Shown here one piece after another: positions 46,631-54,419 of a stretch of DNA of 54,419 bases. Below the pieces are notes generated by a model. That model had not been told where the DNA came from. It did no database searches and saw only the letters and a list, made by a program, of their open reading frames with translations. Every line of letters starts with the position of its first letter. Position 1 is the first letter of the stretch. A program made the translations under genes and the position numbers. The DNA lies in NCBI GenBank assembly GCA_014380365.1, contig JACMJZ010000014.1, positions 1 to 54,419 of the forward strand, read 5' to 3'. This DNA is from Pyrinomonadaceae bacterium. Lineage in GTDB: Bacteria; Acidobacteriota; Blastocatellia; Pyrinomonadales; Pyrinomonadaceae.

Positions 46631-47446
46631 ATGCCTTTCCAGGATATAGACGAAGCAACAGACACCCCGCTGCCGCAGCCGCCAACTCAGCTTGAGCTGT
46701 GGCTTCGTAAGATTTTTCTGGAAGACTGGGGTCTGAAGCTGCTCGCACTGGCAATCGCAATCGTGCTCTGGCTGAGTGTGGCCGGCCAGAACAAACCTGT
46801 CACCCAGCGGATCTCCGGCGTTCAGCTAAATTTTCTCCGCCACGAAGGCCTCGAAATAAGTAACGACCCCGCCAGCAGCGTGGAGGTCACGGTCAAGGGA
46901 AGTCCAAACTTGCTTGATCAGATGAACTTGCGCGATCTGGTGGTTACCGTTGATATCAGTAATCAGAAAGCCGGCGAACGCGTGGTCCGACTTTCGCCTG
47001 ATACCGTCAAGATGGAACTTCCCCCTGGGGTAACGATATTGGCTTTCCGCCCAGCCACGATTCCGATCCGCCTTGAGCCAACCATGGAGCTTGCACTTGA
47101 TGTCGAAGTCAAATTTGAGGGCAGAGTGCCCGAAGGCTACGAGGTCACCAGCATCAGCGCTAACCCATCCATGATTAGATTACGTGGGCCGTCCGATCGA
47201 GTCAGTCTTTTACAAAAGGCGGTGACTGAGACTGTTAGACTGGATGGCAGAAAGGAAAGTTTCAGCCTGTCGCGGGTTGCGATAAACATCTCCGATCCGA
47301 AGATCGAGATTCTGGACCCCAATGTGGAGGTACGCGTGGAGATTGCCGAGAGGAAGCGCGATAACATGAAACTCGGCGTGGGATTGGTCGACGGCCCACC
47401 GTATGTGGCTGGCATCATTTCACCACCGACCTCGACTCGCCGGTAG
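46631..47446 (+). CDS. cdaR: YbbR-domain protein, likely CdaA regulator
   Basis: A 271-residue protein with one N-terminal transmembrane helix (about residues 38-56, LKLLALAIAIVLWLSVAG) and two to three YbbR-type beta domains outside the membrane (VEVTVKGSPNLLDQM, PEGYEVTSISANPSMIRLRGPSD). In Firmicutes, CdaR binds CdaA and tunes c-di-AMP synthesis; the same job is inferred from synteny. It is shorter than Firmicutes CdaR, which has four YbbR units. The glmM gene starts 26 nt after its stop. Confidence 0.9.
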   Translation: MPFQDIDEATDTPLPQPPTQLELWLRKIFLEDWGLKLLALAIAIVLWLSVAGQNKPVTQRISGVQLNFLRHEGLEISNDPASSVEVTVKGSPNLLDQMNLRDLVVTVDISNQKAGERVVRLSPDTVKMELPPGVTILAFRPATIPIRLEPTMELALDVEVKFEGRVPEGYEVTSISANPSMIRLRGPSDRVSLLQKAVTETVRLDGRKESFSLSRVAINISDPKIEILDPNVEVRVEIAERKRDNMKLGVGLVDGPPYVAGIISPPTSTRR

Positions 47447-47472
47447 TTATCCATCCCTCGCCTCTGTTCATC

Positions 47473-48882
47473 ATGAAGAAACTTTTTGGCACTGACGGCA
47501 TTCGTGGCGAAGCGGGAAAATTTCCCCTTGACGCCGCCACCATAGAAACAATCGGCGCTTCTCTGGCTACGCGACTCAAGGAAAAACTCGGCCGCTCTCC
47601 GGTAATCGTTATTGGAAGAGATACGCGTGAGTCGGGCGACTGGATCGAGCAGTCACTGATTGCCGGAGCGGCGAGCGCTGAGGCCGAGTTGCGATCGGCG
47701 GGTGTGATTACCACTCCAGGCGTGGCCTTCCTCGTCCGATCGTTACCGGCGGACGCAGGCGTGGTGCTCAGCGCTTCGCACAATGCCTTCCAGGATAACG
47801 GCATCAAAGTCTTCGCTCCGTCTGGACGCAAGCTCGACGAAGAAACTGAACGCTTGATCGAAAGCGACGTTTTTGCAATCAGGTCTGACGACACTGCCGC
47901 AAAGTTGCCCGCCACGGCCCGACCTGGAACCGAATCTCTCAGCAGTGCGAGTGACGTTAGCAAGTCAGTCGCCAATGCCGCCAAATCAGAGTATTTAACT
48001 AGTCGCTATCTGGATTTTCTTGCTAAGGAGATCGGTCAGGACTTGTCGCTTCACGGACTCCGGCTCGTAATCGATTGCGCGAACGGGGCCGCCTCGAATA
48101 TCGCTCCGCAGTTGTTCCAGCGGCTCGGAGCGACTGTGACGTCGATTAATAACACTCCTGATGGACGCAACATAAACCTCGACTGCGGGTCCCTTCACAC
48201 CGAAAGCCTGCAGAATACAGTGCAAAAACAAAATGCGGCGCTGGGCGTGGCGCTGGATGGCGATGCGGATCGATCACTCTTCGTAGACGCCAAGGGCGGG
48301 CTGGTGAATGGTGATGCTACGTTGTGGGTGCTGGCGAAATACCTTCGAACTCGCGGACGGTTGCGGCAGGATACCGTAGTGGCGACGGTGATGAGCAACC
48401 TTGGCCTGGAGCTGGCATTGCAGTCGCAGGAAATCAGTCTGGTGCGCACCGACGTTGGCGACAAGTATGTATTGGAAGAGTTGCTTCGCATAGGCGCGAG
48501 CCTCGGTGGTGAGCAATCAGGACACATTATCTTTCCGGAGTTGAGCCTGGCCGGAGATGGGTTAATCACCACCATCTGCCTGCTGCGCGCCATGCTCGAC
48601 GAGGGTAAGCCGCTTCATGAATTGACGGAAGGTTTTCAGACGTTTCCGCAGATACTCCTGAACGTGAAAGTTAAAGTGAAACGGCCCTTTGGCGAGGTGG
48701 CGTCTATCCAGAAAGCAGCGCAACTCATCGAAGGAGACCTTGGCTCCCGCGGGAGACTACTGTTGCGTTACTCCGGCACAGAGCCTCTGGCGCGGGTGAT
48801 GATTGAAGGGGAGAGTCAAAACGAAATCGAGGCGCAGGCGCGAGAACTGGCCGGAGTGATCCGGGAAGCGCTCGGGACCTGA
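47473..48882 (+). CDS. glmM: Phosphoglucosamine mutase
   Basis: A 469-residue enzyme turning glucosamine-6-phosphate into glucosamine-1-phosphate for UDP-GlcNAc and peptidoglycan. Seen: KKLFGTDGIRGEAG at the start, phosphoserine Ser102 in LSASHNAFQDNGIK, the metal loop DGDADRS near 257, the sugar loop GGEQSGHIIF and the phosphate loop RYSGTEPLARVM at the C-terminus. Length is normal with a small insert after residue 130. GlmM in other bacteria binds and inhibits CdaA, fitting the operon. Confidence 0.96.
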   Translation: MKKLFGTDGIRGEAGKFPLDAATIETIGASLATRLKEKLGRSPVIVIGRDTRESGDWIEQSLIAGAASAEAELRSAGVITTPGVAFLVRSLPADAGVVLSASHNAFQDNGIKVFAPSGRKLDEETERLIESDVFAIRSDDTAAKLPATARPGTESLSSASDVSKSVANAAKSEYLTSRYLDFLAKEIGQDLSLHGLRLVIDCANGAASNIAPQLFQRLGATVTSINNTPDGRNINLDCGSLHTESLQNTVQKQNAALGVALDGDADRSLFVDAKGGLVNGDATLWVLAKYLRTRGRLRQDTVVATVMSNLGLELALQSQEISLVRTDVGDKYVLEELLRIGASLGGEQSGHIIFPELSLAGDGLITTICLLRAMLDEGKPLHELTEGFQTFPQILLNVKVKVKRPFGEVASIQKAAQLIEGDLGSRGRLLLRYSGTEPLARVMIEGESQNEIEAQARELAGVIREALGT

Positions 48883-49128
48883 AGGTGCTTTCGCAATGGA
48901 TTTTTTACGTGAAGCTCCTGAAAGATTTACACGACCCCTGGAGACTCGACCACCCGAAGTAGTTCTGCTTGACACAGGGAACAATCGAAAAACCCAACGC
49001 GGAGATTCTGGAGGAGCAGGAATCTGACTCGGCACACGTGTTGCCATGTATCTCGCGGGGCAAGAAGAGACGTTGGTGAACCCTCCGTCTCAGTGGTTGC
49101 TGGGGTGAGGACAGTGACCACAAATAAT

Positions 49129-49168
49129 GAATGGGCGCGACGAACTCCCAAGTTTGTCGCGCCCATTC
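49129..49168. repeat. Perfect 13-bp inverted repeat upstream of aroB
   Basis: GAATGGGCGCGAC (49129-49141) and its exact complement (49156-49168) with a 14-nt loop. It is the first of two neighbouring hairpins in the 420-nt glmM to aroB gap, which holds no believable gene. Confidence 0.8.
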
Positions 49169-49198
49169 GCTTTTGTATGCAACGCTCAATCAGAAGAA

Positions 49199-49263
49199 CG
49201 CGCGTAAGCAAGGGCTCCTTAATATCCCAGCCAATCAAAAACCAGAGCCCTTGCTTACGCGCG
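49199..49263. repeat. Perfect 19-bp inverted repeat upstream of aroB
   Basis: CGCGCGTAAGCAAGGGCTC (49199-49217) and its exact complement (49245-49263) with a 27-nt loop. A truncated third copy of the word (TGCTTACGC) follows at 49269. It may be a REP-like element; whether it affects aroB expression is open. Confidence 0.85.
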
Positions 49264-49303
49264 GGCTTCTGCTTACGCTGTCCGGCGAGAGGAGTTTGGA
49301 CAT

Positions 49304-50440
49304 TTGCTCGGTTTACAGGTTCACACCCACGCACGACAGCAAAAATACGAGATTAGAATCGGCCGGGGACTCCTGACTTCGGTTGGCGCAAATGCGCGTC
49401 GAGGTTTCGGATCACAGGCGCAGCGAGTGGTCTTAGTCTCAAACCGCAAGGTTTTTGAGATTTACGGCCCTACGGTGATCAGGAGTATTGAAGCGAGCGG
49501 ATTTACCGTTTGGCCGTGGTTAATTGGGGACGGCGAACGCCATAAGTCGATGCGCACGGTCGAAGGCATCCTTCGTCTCCTCGCCGAGAATCGACTTGAT
49601 CGAAACGATGGGGTGATTGCGCTGGGCGGAGGAGTGGTCGGCGATGTAGCGGGTTTTGTCGCGGCTACCTATCTGCGCGGCATTTCAGTTATTCAGATTC
49701 CTACTACGTTGCTGGCCCAGATCGATTCCGCGGTAGGTGGCAAGACGGGCGTCAACCTTCCGGCTGGAAAAAATCTCGTTGGCGCTTTTCATCAACCCCG
49801 CGCCGTCATCATCGACATAGAAACGCTCGCCACTTTGCCTTCGCGCGAGCTTGTGGCGGGGTGGTGCGAGAGTGTTAAGCAGGGAGCCGTGGCTAGCCGG
49901 AAACTTTTCAAACAGACGACCCAATTTCTGGCACGGGTGAAGGCCGGCGACGCCTTCATCTGCTCACAACTCGAAGATTTGATCGCGGCGCATTGTGCCT
50001 TCAAAGCCTCCATCGTGGCAGCGGATGAACGTGAGGATGGTTCTCGCTCTGACCGTCGGTCGCGGCGAATTCTGAATTTCGGTCACACGATTGCCCATGC
50101 CCTCGAAGTTGTCACCGCCTATCGTCGCTTTCGCCACGGCGAAGCGGTGGGCTACGGAGTACTGGTGGCGGCCGAATTGTCAAAACATCTAGGCTTACTG
50201 CCGTCCCCAGAGTTAGAATTACTCCGGCACTCGGTTCGCCTCTGTGGGCCGTTGCCCTTGGCAGGCGACTTGGACGCAGCAGAGATTGCAGCCGCGATAG
50301 CCAGGGACAAAAAAAGCAACCGCGGCCAGGTTCAGTGGGTACTGCTTCGGCGGATAGGACGCCCCCTGATAGTAGACGGGAAAGAGATAAGCGCCCGCCT
50401 GTTGCAGAAAACGTTAAGGACTGTCCTGGGATTAAGGTAG
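49304..50440 (+). CDS. aroB: 3-dehydroquinate synthase
   Basis: A 378-residue enzyme making 3-dehydroquinate from DAHP, step two of the shikimate pathway. It starts at TTG with AGGAG nine nucleotides upstream. Seen: the NAD-binding GGGVVGDVAGFVAATYLRG, IPTTLLAQIDSAVGGKTGVNLPAGKN with substrate residues, the zinc-site Glu in AGWCESVKQG and the zinc His in NFGHTIAHALE and RHGEAVGYG. Length is normal. The gene for a small membrane protein follows after 19 nt. Confidence 0.96.
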   Translation: MLGLQVHTHARQQKYEIRIGRGLLTSVGANARRGFGSQAQRVVLVSNRKVFEIYGPTVIRSIEASGFTVWPWLIGDGERHKSMRTVEGILRLLAENRLDRNDGVIALGGGVVGDVAGFVAATYLRGISVIQIPTTLLAQIDSAVGGKTGVNLPAGKNLVGAFHQPRAVIIDIETLATLPSRELVAGWCESVKQGAVASRKLFKQTTQFLARVKAGDAFICSQLEDLIAAHCAFKASIVAADEREDGSRSDRRSRRILNFGHTIAHALEVVTAYRRFRHGEAVGYGVLVAAELSKHLGLLPSPELELLRHSVRLCGPLPLAGDLDAAEIAAAIARDKKSNRGQVQWVLLRRIGRPLIVDGKEISARLLQKTLRTVLGLR

Positions 50441-50459
50441 TGGGGCCCGAGAAAAAACT

Positions 50460-50846
50460 ATGAACAAGAAAACCGCAAAACCCTCCGAACGCGGCAGCGC
50501 GCGGCTTAAGTTCATTCTCGTCATTTTGGTTATCGCGCTGGTGGCCTACATCGGATACCTGTATATTCCGGTCGCCTATCAATCGTATCTCTTCAAGGAT
50601 CTAATGCAACACAACGCTGACGTCGCCAGCACGCAGGGATACGATCCGGCCTGGGTGAAGAATCAACTCACCAAGGCCGGCCCGGAATACGGCCTACCTC
50701 CCGACGCAAAAATTTCGACCGTGCATAAAGAAAATCGCATGGAAGTGACAGTCCAGTTCACTAAGCCCATCGTCTTCCCCGGATACACTTACAACTACAA
50801 CTTCGACCACACCGTCAAGAGCACGGCCTTTTTAACGTTCAAATGA
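50460..50846 (+). CDS. Small membrane-anchored protein, function unknown
   Basis: A 128-residue protein starting 19 nt after aroB. Residues 1-16 are basic and polar; residues 17-37 form one transmembrane helix (LKFILVILVIALVAYIGYLY); the rest is a small extracytoplasmic alpha/beta domain with a DAKISTVHKENRMEVTVQF hairpin. The layout resembles DUF4845-like or pilin-like small proteins (positively charged start, one helix, periplasmic domain), but I cannot assign it. It is probably translated from the aroB transcript. Confidence 0.8.
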   Translation: MNKKTAKPSERGSARLKFILVILVIALVAYIGYLYIPVAYQSYLFKDLMQHNADVASTQGYDPAWVKNQLTKAGPEYGLPPDAKISTVHKENRMEVTVQFTKPIVFPGYTYNYNFDHTVKSTAFLTFK

Positions 50847-50887
50847 ACCTGTTTGGAGTACCGCCTTCAGGCAGTGCTTCGGATAGA

Positions 50888-50993
50888 CTGTCCACAGATT
50901 ACGCAGATTACACCGATTAGAGGGAAACTGCCGCCGGCGTGCTTGATCACCGCCGAGCATAATCTGTGGAATCTGCGTAATCTGCGGATGAGA
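50888..50993. repeat. Dispersed long inverted repeat, ATCTGCG family, copy 2
   Basis: Left arm (TCCACAGATTACGCAGATTA near 50888-50912) and right arm (ATCTGTGGAATCTGCGTAAT then CTGCGGATG near 50960-50993) match copy 1 at 36-148 in word content, order and spacing. It lies between the small membrane protein gene and the end of rpoD. Confidence 0.8.
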
Positions 50994-51021
50994 TTTGGAA
51001 TTCTTTCGGCAGAATGTTTGC

Positions 51022-52779
<1,758 letters not shown>

Positions 52780-52948
52780 TTGCTCTGCTCCAAAAACAAA
52801 TCAAAATCCGAGGGCGCGCCTTGAAGACGCGTTTACCCTGGGAACCGTCCACGAAACTACCCGAAAATAACACCAATACATTTCGTGCAATTTAGTGGAT
52901 CGTTATCTAATTCAAAAGCGCTGCTCAGAAACAAAAGTTGACGGGGGG

Positions 52949-54419
52949 CTAGCTCCCGGTTTGCAATGCTTCGGGTTTTGGAAGCAACGCGCTCCGGCGT
53001 CGGGCCAGGTCCAAATGCTCTGTCGATAGCTTATCGCGGCGCTCCGTTTCTCCATTGCGTTCGGCCGCCGCAATCTCCGCTCTTAGGTCGCTGATGCGAC
53101 GGTCTACGTTCATCAATCGTAAAGCGTCAACACAGCGTTGGGCAGCTAATCGCCCACCGTCGGATTGCTTTTCTTCAGATTCGTTAGCCTCGCTCATTAG
53201 TAACGCAGGCAAAAGTTCGGCAACGGGTTCCCCCTCGGTCTTCTTAGTCAAAAAGTCAAAATCAATCGTAGCGCCTTCACGTTCACCATCGATCAAAGCC
53301 TGGAAAAGAGGGGCTGTCGGTAACCCGTTATAATCCTCAGGTTCGAGTTTTGCCAGGACGGCGCTACGTAGCGCATCGTCGGCAAGCAACAGTTCCAATA
53401 GCTGCTGTTCCGCGACCGTTGGTTTGGTATACGTGGCTGTAGCGGTCTTACGCTCCACTCGCACGCCGTCACCGCCACCTCGAATCGAATGCCACAACTC
53501 TCGCCGCAATGACGCATCGCCGATGCGCAACGCATCCATCGCGATATCAAAGTATTCGCGCTTCTGTATGCGGCTGCGGACGGCGCGAACAAACGGCAGA
53601 ACCTCATCGATCGCGGCCTCCTTGTCGGCCGGATTGCTGAGTTTACGATCACCCACCGCCTGATCGATCACAAACTGTATGTGGGGTTGGGCCTCGCCTC
53701 GCCTTCGATGGTATTCGGTCGCGCCGGATTTTCTCAGAAAGTCGTCCGGGTCTGCGCCGTCCGGAAGTACCAGAATCTTGACTTCAAGATCTTCCGCCAG
53801 GAGTATCTCGATAGCCTTTTTCGCAGCCTGCACACCCGCTTTGTCGCCATCATAATTGACGACAACTTTGCGGGCAAACCGGCCCAACAGTTTCACCTGA
53901 TCGGGCGTTAACGCAGTGCCGAGGCTGGCGGCGACGTTACGAATGCCAAACTGATAAGGCACAATCAGATCCAAAAAACCTTCGACCAGGATCACAAATC
54001 CGTTCCGCCGAATCTCATCACGAGTCAGATTCAGGCCAAACAGATTGCGTCCTTTTATGTAGGCTGCGGTCTCCGGCGAGTTGATATACTTTGCGTCTTC
54101 ATCTTTGAGCGTGCGTCCGCCAAAGGCGATCGGCTTTCCCTGAATATCCATCACTGGGAAAATCAGCCGGCCGCGAAAACGATCGTAGGAACCGCTGCCT
54201 CCGTCCTTTTTTACAACTAACCCGCTGCGTTCGATCTGATCCTGGCTGGCACCTTTCTGGCGCAGATGACTCGACAGCGCCTCCCAACTATCGGGCGCGT
54301 AACCCAGCCGAAATGTTTTAGTCGTCTCTTCAGTAATCTCGCGGCGAATCAGATAGTCCCGCGCAATACTGCCTTCACTGCTGGTCTCAAGCTGCTGTTC
54401 CCACCATTCCAGCGCCCAC
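52949..54419 (-). CDS. dnaG: DNA primase, 3' portion (5' end outside the window)
   Basis: About 490 C-terminal codons of primase; the frame is open to the window edge, so the start and the N-terminal zinc-finger domain are missing. In the part beyond 54154 the frame reads through YDRFRGRLIFPV, a conserved DnaG segment. The TOPRIM domain is seen with EGFLDLIVPYQFG and the metal-binding NYDGDKAG, LPDGADPDDFL. The C-terminal part for helicase interaction is short and Arg/Glu-rich. It synthesises RNA primers at the replication fork. rpoD follows downstream. Confidence 0.97.
   Translation of the reverse strand, partial: WALEWWEQQLETSSEGSIARDYLIRREITEETTKTFRLGYAPDSWEALSSHLRQKGASQDQIERSGLVVKKDGGSGSYDRFRGRLIFPVMDIQGKPIAFGGRTLKDEDAKYINSPETAAYIKGRNLFGLNLTRDEIRRNGFVILVEGFLDLIVPYQFGIRNVAASLGTALTPDQVKLLGRFARKVVVNYDGDKAGVQAAKKAIEILLAEDLEVKILVLPDGADPDDFLRKSGATEYHRRRGEAQPHIQFVIDQAVGDRKLSNPADKEAAIDEVLPFVRAVRSRIQKREYFDIAMDALRIGDASLRRELWHSIRGGGDGVRVERKTATATYTKPTVAEQQLLELLLADDALRSAVLAKLEPEDYNGLPTAPLFQALIDGEREGATIDFDFLTKKTEGEPVAELLPALLMSEANESEEKQSDGGRLAAQRCVDALRLMNVDRRISDLRAEIAAAERNGETERRDKLSTEHLDLARRRSALLPKPEALQTGS

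Noticed and set aside
48927-49334. A 135-codon minus-strand frame in the glmM-aroB gap
   Set aside because: Much of it translates the two perfect inverted repeats, and it has no domain, signal or ribosome site.

Overview
The window looks like a chromosomal contig from an Acidobacteriota bacterium, most likely class Blastocatellia (Pyrinomonadaceae-like). This is an inference from gene style: a CadC-type winged-helix protein with TolB-like repeats, tandem carboxypeptidase-regulatory-like secreted proteins, several TonB-C proteins, a giant TPR-CHAT protein with its own ECF sigma factor, a Ser/Thr kinase-TPR protein, FHA-GAF regulators, and many dispersed hairpin repeats between genes. No tRNA, rRNA, CRISPR array, prophage or intact transposon was seen.

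Layout. 0.2-4.7 kb: a small lipoprotein, an ARPP-1 (DUF6569)-like protein and a winged-helix/WD-like regulator. 4.7-22.1 kb: an accessory protease and signalling region. It holds a clostripain-like C11 peptidase, a decayed second C11 N-terminus, a TPR-CHAT protease with ECF sigma factor and membrane anti-sigma-like protein, a Ser/Thr kinase with a TPR tail, a 98-residue protein, a convergent subtilisin without signal peptide, then four minus-strand genes with strong Shine-Dalgarno sites (a tiny secreted protein, a secreted HELGH metallopeptidase, a 91-residue protein, a large exported Ig-like protein). A thymidine-kinase fragment lies at 13.15-13.25 kb. 22.3-31.2 kb: FHA-GAF-AAA+ sigma54 activator, tdk, yjjX, a LeuA-like synthase, two TonB-C proteins and a PBP4-type D,D-carboxypeptidase.

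31.3-38.3 kb is a minus-strand housekeeping block: glycosyltransferase family 9, gpmI, a GNAT acetyltransferase, eno, a CNNM/CorC transporter, and a CarD-like regulator. 38.5-44.1 kb: two coupled carboxypeptidase-regulatory-like secreted proteins and an FHA-GAF-adenylate cyclase. 44.2-50.9 kb, plus strand: site-2 protease with CBS domains, the c-di-AMP/cell-wall operon cdaA-ybbR(cdaR)-glmM, aroB and a small membrane protein. 50.9 kb to the end: rpoD and the 3' portion of dnaG on the minus strand.

Themes. The kinase (13.7 kb) and the two FHA proteins (22.3 and 42.4 kb) could form phospho-dependent circuits. Three protease types (C11, CHAT, S8) plus a small metallopeptidase are gathered in one 16-kb stretch, which is the best candidate for an undescribed proteolytic signalling or stress/defence system, though its unity is unproven. 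The intergenic DNA carries at least six kinds of long imperfect palindrome, several built from short quasi-tandem words and present twice in the window.
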